DNA of 64,000 nt from Thermoplasmata archaeon (GTDB taxonomy: Archaea; Thermoplasmatota; Thermoplasmata; Lutacidiplasmatales; UBA184). Positions 36,875 to 44,751 of the stretch are shown here, one piece after another. The position numbers were made by a program, and so were the translations under genes. The notes beneath the pieces were generated by a model. It did no database searches and had not been told where the DNA came from. It saw nothing but the letters and a program-made list of their open reading frames with translations. Position 1 is the first letter of the stretch, and every line of letters begins with the position of its first letter. The stretch is from positions 62,001 to 126,000 of the forward strand of contig JAKIWE010000006.1 in NCBI GenBank assembly GCA_022750195.1, read 5' to 3'.

Positions 36875-37606
36875 TTAACTTCCGGCCTCGTCGGACTCGG
36901 TTCCCGCGCGCGGGCCGTGGACGGACGGCCTCTCCGACGACCGGTACAGCTGGAGGAACGGCACGACCGCGTCGAGGATGCGGCTCTCGGCCTTCCGAAG
37001 GTGTTCCTCGTACGTCGAGCGCGAGACGCCGATCCCCTGGGCGATGACGTCGGTCCCGACACGACGGGGCGATTGATAGTAGCCGGCCCGGTGGGCCTCG
37101 AGCATCGCCGTCATCTGCCGCTCGGTCAAGGCCCCGAACAGCGTATCGGTCCAGACGCTCGTCGGCAGGACGCTCAGCGCGATCTCCCGTTTCTTGACCA
37201 GCTCGGTCGGTCCCCGCTGCTTGAGGTCGCGGAACAAACCTAGCCCGTTGCGCTCGGAGAAGCTGAGCATCCGGAAGCTCCCCCAGCCGTCTTGGTACAC
37301 GACGGGAGGAGCGTCCCAACACTGGTGGGCGTTCATCAGGTTCCAGATCGAGGTGTACTCGTAGCACGTGCACTTCAGCAGGAAGACGCGGCCCCCGCGG
37401 ACATCCGCCCACTCGTCGACGACGCGCCCGGCTTTCCGGATCGCCTTCGCAACCCGCTCGAGCGTCTTCGGATCCCGCGTCGGGACCTGCAGCATCTCGT
37501 GGGTCCAGAGGCACCACATCGAGATCGGTGTGCCGGGTACCTCCCGGGTGAGGTCCATGAAGGGGTACTCGTAGCTGCTGCGGACGTCGAACTCCCAGAG
37601 CGCCAT
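36875..37606 (-). CDS. Bat-type HTH transcription regulator
   Basis: A 243-residue protein. The C-terminal 60 residues hold the HTH_10 (bacterio-opsin activator) helix-turn-helix: ALTERQMTAMLEAHRAGYY, then VGTDVIAQGIGVSRSTYEEH and LRKAESRILD. The N-terminal part is a probable sensor domain with several Cys and Trp (CLWTHEML, KCTCYEYTSIWN). Such regulators are numerous in Euryarchaeota; the ligand and targets are unknown. ATG 37606 is chosen because the TATA box at 37630-37635 is 26.5 nt away; the upstream extension to 37654 would include that box. Confidence 0.88.
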   Translation of the reverse strand: MALWEFDVRSSYEYPFMDLTREVPGTPISMWCLWTHEMLQVPTRDPKTLERVAKAIRKAGRVVDEWADVRGGRVFLLKCTCYEYTSIWNLMNAHQCWDAPPVVYQDGWGSFRMLSFSERNGLGLFRDLKQRGPTELVKKREIALSVLPTSVWTDTLFGALTERQMTAMLEAHRAGYYQSPRRVGTDVIAQGIGVSRSTYEEHLRKAESRILDAVVPFLQLYRSSERPSVHGPRAGTESDEAGS

Positions 37607-37629
37607 GGCCCGTCGGACCGTCTCGTAAC

Positions 37630-37635
37630 CTATAG
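37630..37635 (-). promoter_or_regulatory. TATA box of the Bat-type regulator
   Basis: CTATAG, palindromic, centred 26.5 nt from ATG 37606, predicting a leaderless mRNA. Confidence 0.55.
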
Positions 37636-37716
37636 CCTGCCTGCCGTCGTACAACGGCCGTCAAAGCGGGCTCGTTCGCATTGTTCCAACTCGCCCTAGG
37701 CTCCTCAAGGTGTCCC

Positions 37717-37941
37717 ATGTGGAGTGCAGTGCGGCCGTTGCAGGCAGAGCTGGCCGGAGAACTGGCTGAGTTGGCCCGGCTGGAATTCCCGAACGAGGAT
37801 CCCCTGTACGTCCGGGCGGCGATCGCGAGGGCCCGGCGGGAGTCTCGGGGCGGACCGGCCCCCCGGGAAAGGCCTCGGTGGTGGCGATGGTTCGCGCGCG
37901 GGAACCAAGCGGTCCACTCAGGCGAGCCGGGCGGCGCCTGA
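37717..37941 (+). CDS. Small hypothetical protein
   Basis: A possible 74-residue protein from ATG 37717. The first half is an amphipathic helix (LQAELAGELAELARLEF), followed by an Arg/Trp-rich stretch (RWWRWFARG). No family is recognised and other frames are also open here, so it may not be a gene. No clear TATA box lies at the expected distance. Confidence 0.3.
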   Translation: MWSAVRPLQAELAGELAELARLEFPNEDPLYVRAAIARARRESRGGPAPRERPRWWRWFARGNQAVHSGEPGGA

Positions 37942-38021
37942 GGTCTCGGGGAGCCTCCTCAGGTAGCTCGACGCATCGCCGAGTCCCGGGCCAACCTCGC
38001 TGCGGCGGTTCGCTTCGCTTC

Positions 38022-38396
38022 TCACGGAGGGGCCGGGGGTGGTCGTGCGGGGCTCTCGCGGACGGTGGAATCCTCCCCTGGGCCTCGTGCATCGATCTTC
38101 GTTTGTAGCTCGTGGGCGAGCGACTCGCCCATGCCGGTCAGCGTGTAGACCTTGAACCGACGATAGTTACCCTGCACCCGTCGGCTCGACTCCTCGAGGG
38201 CACCGGCGGCGGTGAGACGCGCGACGATCTTGGCGACCGCGCCCTGCGTGATGCCCAAATTCGCGGCGAGGCCGGCCTGGGTGAACTCCGGGGGCGGAGT
38301 ATCGTCGGGCCCCAACCGTGGGAGGCGCGCGAGCCGGAGCACGAGTCGCCGTGCGGCCCGAGCCTCGCTGAGGTCGGGCAGCGCCTCGGGCATCAC
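38022..38396 (-). CDS. Winged-helix (MarR-like) transcription regulator
   Basis: A 124-residue protein. FTQAGLAANLGITQGAVAKI is a helix-turn-helix, followed by LTAAGALEESSRRVQG (wing) and YTLTGMGESLAHELQ. The C-terminal 20 residues are Pro-rich and probably disordered. GTG 38396 or ATG 38393 starts the frame. It lies downstream of, and in the same direction as, the kelch surface gene (67 nt away), so they may be linked. The regulated genes are unknown. Confidence 0.75.
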   Translation of the reverse strand: MMPEALPDLSEARAARRLVLRLARLPRLGPDDTPPPEFTQAGLAANLGITQGAVAKIVARLTAAGALEESSRRVQGNYRRFKVYTLTGMGESLAHELQTKIDARGPGEDSTVRESPARPPPAPP

Positions 38397-38463
38397 GCCG
38401 AAGCACGGGAAGGCGGCCTTCGTTCGCTGCCGGAGCCCGTCCGGACCCCTGCCCGGGCGGCGG

Positions 38464-41364
38464 TCACCAGGGAGGACCGGGGTCCTGCGGCTTGTCCGGG
38501 CCGTCGAGCGACCGCATCGTCTGGATCAGCTCTTCGCCCTCGCGCCGGAGCCGAGCGCGTCGTACGCTCCGGGCGGCGACCGCGGCACCTCCGATCACGA
38601 GCGTCGCGACGCCGATCACGAGCACGAGCGCCAGTCCCGTCGGGAGGCCCAGCAACGACGGGGCGGACCCGTTGCCGTGGGGGTGACCGCGCTGTCCCGG
38701 CGGCACCACCGCTGGCGTGACGTGAAGCAAGAGCGAGGCGTTGGAGCTTTCGCCGAAGACGTCGGTCGATTGGACCTGGACTGTGTAATTTCCTTTCAGC
38801 ACGGGCGTGCAGGGTAACGAGGAGACGTTCGCTCCCACGCATCCCGGTGGCAGCCCAAGGTACGCGAAGCTGTACGGCCCCGTGCCTCCGGTCACCGACA
38901 CCGTGAGCGTGGTCCGGTTGCCCAGCGCGAAGGTCACGACGCTCGCTTCGAACGCGGCGATCGAGGGGGAGGGACGGACCGCGAGCTCGACGGACGCCTG
39001 AGCGGCGGTCCCGCCGGGGTAGCTCACGCGCACCGCGATCGTGTAATTGCCAGGGGCGGTCGGTCGGCATCCGAGTCCGGGGAGGTCCAGCGAGGCGCAG
39101 CCGGGGGGGAGACCGGAGTAGGCGTAGGTCGGAACGCCGCCGGGCGAGCCGCTGACCGTCAACAGGTTCACGGTGACCCCGACGTCCACGGAGGCCAGGC
39201 TCTCGGCGAGCGAAGGGATCCTCTGCGTCCAAGCCCCGGCCGCGAAGCTCCAGGTGTCGCCGAAGTAGGTAGGGCCGCTGCCGGTGTTCGGACCGAAGCC
39301 ACCGAACATCAGCAGGTAGCCGTCCCCGGCGTCGTACGTCAGGGCGGCCTGGTAGCGGGGGTACGGAGCGGGATTGACCCCGGTCTGGCTCCAAGCCCCG
39401 GCCGAGAACTCCCAGGTCTGGTTGTAGAGCGAGCCCGCCACGTAGCCCCCGAACAGGACGACGACCTGGTCCCCGGCGTCCCAAGCGAGGCTGTAGCCGA
39501 TGACCGGCGGCGGAAGCGCCGTGGTCTTCGTCAGGTCGGTCCAGGTTCCGCCCACGAACGACCAGGTGCGAAGGCAGTTGCCCGTGACGCCGGCACACGT
39601 CTCGTTGGCCGCCTGGGTGATCACGACGTAGCCGTCGACCGCGTCGTAGGCGATCCGGAAGTCGACGTAGCCGACCGACGGGGGGACGGCGCCCGTCGAG
39701 GCGACCTGGGCCCAGTCGGTCCCGTTCCACGCCCAGGCGAGGCCCACCGCGCTGTAACCCTGACCCCCGAGCATGAGGAGGTAGCCGTCCTTCGCGTCGT
39801 AGGTCGCCACGGCGTCGTACCGGCCGCCCGGGTTGTGCGCGGGGTAGAGACGGGACCACGATCCTCCCTGGAACTTCCACGTGTCGTTGAACAGGAGCGG
39901 TCCGTGGGGCCGGGCCGATGTCCCTCCGTAGAGGAGGATGTACCCGTCCTTCGCGTCGTACGCCATCGCGGCCTGGGTGCGGGCGGACGGTTCCGCGATC
40001 GGGAACGGAGGCGGAGGAGTCGGGGTCCAGGAGTCACCGCTGTAGATCCAGGTCGCCCCGGAGGCGTTGGTCGACCCGAGAGGGCCCGGCGAGAGGAGGA
40101 CGGTCTCGTTCTCGACCGCGTCAAACGCCATCTGGGAACCCCCCGGTGGCGGGGCGCTCGCGTTCGAGCCGAGCGCGCTCCAGTTCCCGTGGGAGAAGGT
40201 CCAGGAGTCGTTGAGGAGTCCGCCGTAGGTATCGGTCGCCTCCGGTGAGTACGAGTTGCCGCCGAACAGCACACCGTACCCAAGGGACGGAGCGTTCACG
40301 AACGTGGTCGACCATCGGGCGGGCGGAGCCACGCTCGTAACGAGCCGGGTCCAACTCCCCCCGACGAGCTCCCAGGTGGCGTTGAGCGGGAAATCGTAGG
40401 TGTTGTTGATGCCGCCGAAGAGCACGATCGCCTTGTCGGAACTGACGTAGTCGAATCCCATGCCCGCCGATCGGGGCGGTGAGAACGGTCTACCGACATT
40501 CGTCCAGCTCCCGTTCGCCAGAGCCCAGGTGTCGTTGAGTAAGGGCGTGCTCACGCTGTTGTCCCGCGCCCCTCCAAAGAGGTAGAGGGAGTTCGCATTC
40601 GGGTCGTACGCCATCCCGGCTTGCCAACGGGCCGGCGGGTGGGAGCCGGCGAGGGTCAGCTTCGTCCAGGTCCCGTTGACGAACGTCCAGGTGTCGTTCG
40701 CCGTGGCCATCCCAGAGCCGTTGCCGGTCGACCCACCTGCGGCGTAGCCGCCGTACAGCACGAGACCGCCATACTGCGGGTCGTAGGCCAGCGATGGGAT
40801 CACGCGCGGGGACGGCGTGAGCGGGAGAGTGAGCGGAGTCCACACGCCCGCGTGGAACACCCAGGTGGTGCTCGATGCGTTTAGCCAACAGGCAGATTGG
40901 ATCGTACAATTGTAGCCTCCGAACAACACCACCTCGCTCGAGTTCGGGTCGTACGCCATCGCGGCCCCGACCAGGGGTGGGGGCGAGGTCGCAGGATGCA
41001 GTTGATTCCAGGTCCCGTTCGCAAGGACCCAGGTGTCGGCGAACGCCCCCGTAGATCCGCCCCCGCCGGGAGAGGGGCCGAATCCGCCGAAGAGGACGAA
41101 GTAGTGGTCCGCAGCGTCCCAGGTCATGCTGGAGTACTCCCGGGAGGGCGGCGCCGAGGCCGGACCGGACGGCAGCGTCGTGGACGATCGGGCGGCAGTG
41201 GGTGCCGAGTGAGCTGCTGCCAGACGACCGGTGGAGTGCTGGGTGACTGTCCCGGATCCCGTCACCAGCGCCAGCGGGGGCACAACGAGGAGCACGACGA
41301 CCCACACGCAGGCCCGCGCTAGGCCACGGCCGCTTGTCCGTCGGTGCGCGTTGACGTGCAACAT
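38464..41364 (-). CDS. Kelch-repeat cell-surface protein
   Basis: A 966-residue exported protein. Residues about 10-35 are a signal peptide. About a dozen kelch-type blades follow, each with a core like YDAKDGYLLMLGG or YDPNSSEVVLFGG and a TWxF strand (WTFVNGTWT, WEFSAGAWS), which would form one or two beta propellers. Residues about 700-885 are two Ig-like modules with paired cysteines (GLPPGCASLDLPGLGC, GLPPGCVGANVSSLPC). A membrane helix near 910-935 and a basic, charged cytoplasmic end complete it. Many N-x-S/T sequons suggest glycosylation. Binding of an extracellular polymer or adhesion is a plausible but unproven role. Confidence 0.87.
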   Translation of the reverse strand: MLHVNAHRRTSGRGLARACVWVVVLLVVPPLALVTGSGTVTQHSTGRLAAAHSAPTAARSSTTLPSGPASAPPSREYSSMTWDAADHYFVLFGGFGPSPGGGGSTGAFADTWVLANGTWNQLHPATSPPPLVGAAMAYDPNSSEVVLFGGYNCTIQSACWLNASSTTWVFHAGVWTPLTLPLTPSPRVIPSLAYDPQYGGLVLYGGYAAGGSTGNGSGMATANDTWTFVNGTWTKLTLAGSHPPARWQAGMAYDPNANSLYLFGGARDNSVSTPLLNDTWALANGSWTNVGRPFSPPRSAGMGFDYVSSDKAIVLFGGINNTYDFPLNATWELVGGSWTRLVTSVAPPARWSTTFVNAPSLGYGVLFGGNSYSPEATDTYGGLLNDSWTFSHGNWSALGSNASAPPPGGSQMAFDAVENETVLLSPGPLGSTNASGATWIYSGDSWTPTPPPPFPIAEPSARTQAAMAYDAKDGYILLYGGTSARPHGPLLFNDTWKFQGGSWSRLYPAHNPGGRYDAVATYDAKDGYLLMLGGQGYSAVGLAWAWNGTDWAQVASTGAVPPSVGYVDFRIAYDAVDGYVVITQAANETCAGVTGNCLRTWSFVGGTWTDLTKTTALPPPVIGYSLAWDAGDQVVVLFGGYVAGSLYNQTWEFSAGAWSQTGVNPAPYPRYQAALTYDAGDGYLLMFGGFGPNTGSGPTYFGDTWSFAAGAWTQRIPSLAESLASVDVGVTVNLLTVSGSPGGVPTYAYSGLPPGCASLDLPGLGCRPTAPGNYTIAVRVSYPGGTAAQASVELAVRPSPSIAAFEASVVTFALGNRTTLTVSVTGGTGPYSFAYLGLPPGCVGANVSSLPCTPVLKGNYTVQVQSTDVFGESSNASLLLHVTPAVVPPGQRGHPHGNGSAPSLLGLPTGLALVLVIGVATLVIGGAAVAARSVRRARLRREGEELIQTMRSLDGPDKPQDPGPPW

Positions 41365-41534
41365 TCGGTGTCTCCTACCCAGCGCCTTGACCCTGGTTCG
41401 CGTTCATAAGCCGAATCCCGGATTATTCCGCCCCGGAACCCGGTGAGTGACCTAGAGGGCCCTCCGTGCACCGGACCGGGTCCGCCGTCGTCTCGGTGAC
41501 GGTTGCGAGCGTCGGGGGCGCGGTCGGCCCCTGG

Positions 41535-41541
41535 GTATATC
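41535..41541 (+). promoter_or_regulatory. TATA box of the DUF1272 gene
   Basis: GTATATC, centred 27 nt from GTG 41565. This fixes the start within a longer open frame. Confidence 0.55.
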
Positions 41542-41564
41542 GCGAGCGCCGACGTCCTCCGGTC

Positions 41565-41744
41565 GTGGCCCTTGAGATGAAGACCACGTGCGAGCGGTGC
41601 TCCTCTCCACGGGGCGTGCAGTCGGCCGCGTTCATCTGCTCGTTCGAATGCACCTTTTGCCCGACGTGTGCGGAAGCTCTGAACCGGGTGTGTCCGAACT
41701 GCTCGGGGGAGCTCGTCCCCCGTCCTCGCCGCGGAACGGCCTAG
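41565..41744 (+). CDS. DUF1272 zinc-binding protein
   Basis: A 59-residue protein starting MALEMKTTCERC from GTG 41565, the standard DUF1272 opening. Cysteines in CERC, ICSFECTFCPTC and CPNC provide two zinc sites. DUF1272 proteins are small and of unknown function, more common in bacteria than in archaea. The longer upstream frame (from 41466) contains the TATA box and is rejected. Confidence 0.87.
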   Translation: MALEMKTTCERCSSPRGVQSAAFICSFECTFCPTCAEALNRVCPNCSGELVPRPRRGTA

Positions 41745-41908
41745 GGCGCGCCGTCCGGGACCCGTCGCCCCTCGGGCTTACCCCCCGCGCTTCCTTGCAT
41801 CTTCGTGCTCGAACCTCGCGCGCCCCGACCGAAGGGAGCGGTCGTCCGAGGGCCTCGAGCTTGGCCCGACGACCGAACCGACCGGGGGGGGTTCGGCGCG
41901 TGCGCCGA

Positions 41909-41980
41909 GCCGCGGGAGGGAATTGAACCCTCGACCTGCTCCTTACCAAGGAGCCGCTCTACCTACTGAGCCACCGCGGC
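41909..41980 (-). tRNA. tRNA-Thr (GGU)
   Basis: A 72-nt cloverleaf without intron. The acceptor pairs GCCGCGG with CCGCGGC, and the D arm is GCTC-AGTAGGTA-GAGC. The anticodon arm is GCTCC-TTGGTAA-GGAGC (anticodon GGT), and the T arm is GAGGG-TTCAATT-CCCTC. The 3' CCA is not encoded. A weak TATA-like GGTAAA at 42011-42016 overlaps the stop codon of the upstream enoyl-CoA hydratase gene and would give a 5-8 nt leader. Confidence 0.95.
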
Positions 41981-42011
41981 GTGCGCCCCCGGCCGTGCCG
42001 GTCCGGTCGGT

Positions 42012-42872
42012 TTACCGTTTCCTCCCACGACGGGACGAGGGGCGGGCCCAAGGAAACCCTCGAGCGTCCCGGGTCCAGGTGGCGCGCGAGCGCGGCGTCC
42101 ACGGGCGCTTCTCCAGGAACGCCCGCATCCCTTCCTTCTGGTCGGGGGTGCCGAAAAGGCGTGACCAGAGCTCAAGCTCCGCTAGGAGCCCACCTTCGAA
42201 GGGGTTCCGGTCGACCGCCTGGATCGCGAACTTGGCGGCAGCGAGGGCGGTGGCCGGCTTGTGCGCGAGCTCCTCGGCCAGCGCGCTCGCGGCCCCGAGG
42301 AGATCGGCGCGAGGAACGACCCGCAGGACGAGCCCGGCCCGCGCGGCCGCCTCGGCCGGGAAGGAGCGCCCCGTGAAGATCCATTCGCGAGCGGCCTGCC
42401 GCCCGATGCGCAGCGGTAGCCGTTGCGTCCCGCCCCACCCGGGCATGACGCCCAGGTTGATCTCTGGCTGACCGAAGATCGCGTCCTCGCTCGCCAGGAT
42501 GAAATCGCAGCTCATCGCGATCTCGCAGCCACCGCCCAGGCAGACGCCGTGCACGGCGGCGATCACGGGCAGGGGGAGGGCTTCGATGCGCGTGGTGACC
42601 GACTGGCCCCTTGCCCCGTGAGTTCGGGACTCCTTTGGCCCCATCGGCGCCATCTCCCGGATGTTCGCACCGGCCGCGAACGCCTTCTCCGCGGCACCGG
42701 CGAGGATCACGACGTGCGTCGCCGGGTCAGCTTCCGCCCGGTCGAGGGCCCCGACCAGGTCGTCCAGCACTTCCGCGCTCAGGACGTTGACCGGCGGGTG
42801 GTCGATCGTGAGCGTCGCGACCCCGCCCTGACGCTCGTACCGGACCCACGAGCTCCGCTTCGCCCGGGCCAT
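42012..42872 (-). CDS. Enoyl-CoA hydratase/isomerase family protein
   Basis: A 286-residue crotonase fold protein. LPVIAAVHGVCLGGGCEIAM holds the oxyanion hole and the first acidic residue; EINLGVMPGWGGTQRL holds the second Glu region. Both Glu positions of true hydratases appear present. It would hydrate enoyl-CoA in fatty- or amino-acid breakdown, but family members have varied substrates. No other beta-oxidation gene is adjacent. The C-terminus is extended by a basic Arg-rich tail of about 25 residues. ATG 42872 lies 24 nt from the TATA box. Confidence 0.92.
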   Translation of the reverse strand: MARAKRSSWVRYERQGGVATLTIDHPPVNVLSAEVLDDLVGALDRAEADPATHVVILAGAAEKAFAAGANIREMAPMGPKESRTHGARGQSVTTRIEALPLPVIAAVHGVCLGGGCEIAMSCDFILASEDAIFGQPEINLGVMPGWGGTQRLPLRIGRQAAREWIFTGRSFPAEAAARAGLVLRVVPRADLLGAASALAEELAHKPATALAAAKFAIQAVDRNPFEGGLLAELELWSRLFGTPDQKEGMRAFLEKRPWTPRSRATWTRDARGFPWARPSSRRGRKR

Positions 42873-42891
42873 GCCCGGCGACCCGGCCCTC

Positions 42892-42899
42892 GATATTTA
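42892..42899. promoter_or_regulatory. TATA box between enoyl-CoA hydratase and SDR genes
   Basis: GATATTTA between divergent genes, centred about 24 nt from ATG 42872 on the minus strand and about 62 nt from the SDR GTG 42958 on the plus strand. It predicts a leaderless hydratase transcript; use for the SDR gene is possible. Confidence 0.5.
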
Positions 42900-42957
42900 A
42901 CGCCCGCGAGCGACCGACGTGGGGCAACCGCTTAGGGGGGGAGGGAGTGAGCGGCGC

Positions 42958-43686
42958 GTGCGGGCGCTCGTCACCGGGGGTTCCCAAGGGATCGGCCTCG
43001 CGACGGTGCGCCGGTTCGCTCGAGACGGCGGCGAGGTGGCCGTCCACTACCACCGACACGGCCCCGCCGCCGAGAAGGTTGTCTCCGAGATCGCCGACCA
43101 GGGCGGGAGCGCGTTCTCCGTCGGCGCCGACCTCGGCCACCCAGAGGAGGTCCGTGAGCTCGCACGGGCCGTCGCGGAGAAGTGGGACCGGCTCGATGTG
43201 CTCGTCCACAACGCCGGAGAGTACCCTCGTCGGTCGTTCCTTGAGGGAAAATGGGACGACTTCGAACGGTGCCTTCGGGTGAACGTGATCGGGGCCTCCG
43301 AACTGACCCGACTTCTGCTGCCGCGGCTCGCGCACTCCCGGAACGGCCGGATCGTCTTTGTCTCGAGCGTGCTCGCGTCGAGCGGATCGCGTCACGGGGC
43401 CCACTACGCCGCCGCCAAAGCCGCGGTCGAGGGACTCGCGCGTTCGCTCGCCCGCGAACTCGCCCCGACCGTCACGGTCAACGTCGTCGCACCGGGGAGC
43501 GTCGATACGGCGATCCTGGCCGGAGATTCCGTGACCCAGCGAACGGCGCGGCTCCGAACGATCCCGATCGGGCGGCTGGGCACCGCGAACGACGTCGCCG
43601 ACGCGATCGCCTTCCTCGCCTCTCCCTCCGCGTCCTACATCACCGGCGCGACGCTCCACGTTAACGGCGGCCTACGGATGGGTTGA
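42958..43686 (+). CDS. Short-chain dehydrogenase/reductase
   Basis: A 242-residue classical SDR. VTGGSQGIG at residues 5-13 is the NAD(P)-binding motif, NAG follows strand 4, and the catalytic Ser (VSSVLASSGS) and YAAAK carry the active-site triad. The end VNGGLRMG is typical of FabG-like enzymes. It reduces or oxidises a carbonyl/alcohol; the substrate is unknown. GTG 42958, preceded by GGGAGGGAGTG, is preferred to GTG 42919, which lies at or before the predicted transcription start. Nop5 begins 6 nt after its stop. Confidence 0.9.
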   Translation: MRALVTGGSQGIGLATVRRFARDGGEVAVHYHRHGPAAEKVVSEIADQGGSAFSVGADLGHPEEVRELARAVAEKWDRLDVLVHNAGEYPRRSFLEGKWDDFERCLRVNVIGASELTRLLLPRLAHSRNGRIVFVSSVLASSGSRHGAHYAAAKAAVEGLARSLARELAPTVTVNVVAPGSVDTAILAGDSVTQRTARLRTIPIGRLGTANDVADAIAFLASPSASYITGATLHVNGGLRMG

Positions 43687-43692
43687 CACCGG

Positions 43693-44751
43693 ATGGCCGA
43701 AGCTACGGAGATCCTCACCACCTGGTTCGGGGCGTTCGCCATCGGCCCGACCGGGGTGGTCCGGGCCTACCCGTTCCCGACCGAGCCAGCCGCCCTTGCG
43801 GACAGGATCGCGCGTCGTCGTCAAGGGCAACGGGCCGAGGAGGAGCAGCGGCTGATCGACGATCTCGGCGACCACGCTGCCCGCACCCGCGACCGCCGGC
43901 TCGTCGGCGGCCCGGTGACCCTAGGAGGCACTTCCGTCGTCGACCTTGACCCGGCAGCGTACGGGCACGACCCGGACGGGTTGCGAAAGCTGCTGCTCCT
44001 CGACGCGGACCGCGCTCTGGCCGCCGCGTTCGACCCGTCGAGCCACGTCGACGAGGCGGTGCGGGCGGTTCACGACCTCGACGGGATCCTCAACACGCTG
44101 CGCGAACGGATCGCGAGCTGGAGCGCGCGCGACGCGCCGCTCCCCGACCCGGAGGATGCGAAGGCGTTCGACGAGGCCCTGGAGGCGTCGGCGGAGCGGG
44201 ACCGGGGTGACCCTTTGGCCCCGATGGTTCCCGAACTCGTCGACGGTCGGAGGGGATTGACCCAGCGGTACCTCGAACTTCGCCGTAGCCGACGCGAGCT
44301 GGAGGCCTCCGTCGAGAAGGCGGTGGCGACCTCTGCACCGAACCTCTCGGCGTTGCTCGGCCCTGGCCTCGCCGCGCGCATGATCGCCCAGGCCGGGGGC
44401 CTGGACCGCCTAGCGCGTCTCCCCGCGAGCACGGTCCAAGTTCTCGGAGCCGAGCGGGCCTTCTTCGAACACCTTCGCGGCAAGGCGCCGCCTCCCCGCC
44501 ACGGGCTTCTGTTCCTCCACCCAGACGTTCAGGGCGCGCCCCGACGCCTCCGAGGGAGGCTGGCACGGGCTCTCGCGGGCAAGGTCGCGATCGCGGCGCG
44601 CATCGACCGGGAACGCGCGCCGCTACGCCCTTCCTTGGCCGAGAGCTTCCGCCGCCGGGCCGAGGAGATCCGCCGACCTGCCAAGGGCCACGACGGCGTC
44701 AACCGTCCGGCGACTCCTCGTCCCCCGCGACCGGCTCGTCCGTCGAGCTGA
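43693..44751 (+). CDS. nop5: Nop5/Nop56-like C/D box RNP core protein
   Basis: A 352-residue divergent Nop5. An N-terminal domain (about 1-115) precedes a coiled coil (about 110-215) and a clear Nop domain: APNLSALLGPGLAARMI near 216-232, then LPASTVQVLGAERAFF and PPPRHGLLFLHP. The Nop domain binds the L7Ae-RNA complex in 2'-O-methylation guide particles. Its usual partner fibrillarin is not adjacent, unlike in most archaea. The tail is Arg/Pro-rich rather than Lys-rich. Its last 53 nt overlap the 3' end of the convergent kelch gene. Confidence 0.88.
   Translation: MAEATEILTTWFGAFAIGPTGVVRAYPFPTEPAALADRIARRRQGQRAEEEQRLIDDLGDHAARTRDRRLVGGPVTLGGTSVVDLDPAAYGHDPDGLRKLLLLDADRALAAAFDPSSHVDEAVRAVHDLDGILNTLRERIASWSARDAPLPDPEDAKAFDEALEASAERDRGDPLAPMVPELVDGRRGLTQRYLELRRSRRELEASVEKAVATSAPNLSALLGPGLAARMIAQAGGLDRLARLPASTVQVLGAERAFFEHLRGKAPPPRHGLLFLHPDVQGAPRRLRGRLARALAGKVAIAARIDRERAPLRPSLAESFRRRAEEIRRPAKGHDGVNRPATPRPPRPARPSS

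Noticed and set aside
42919..42957. GTG 42919 as start of the SDR
   Set aside because: It lies at or before the predicted transcription start; GTG 42958 has a purine-rich site and begins directly before the Rossmann motif.
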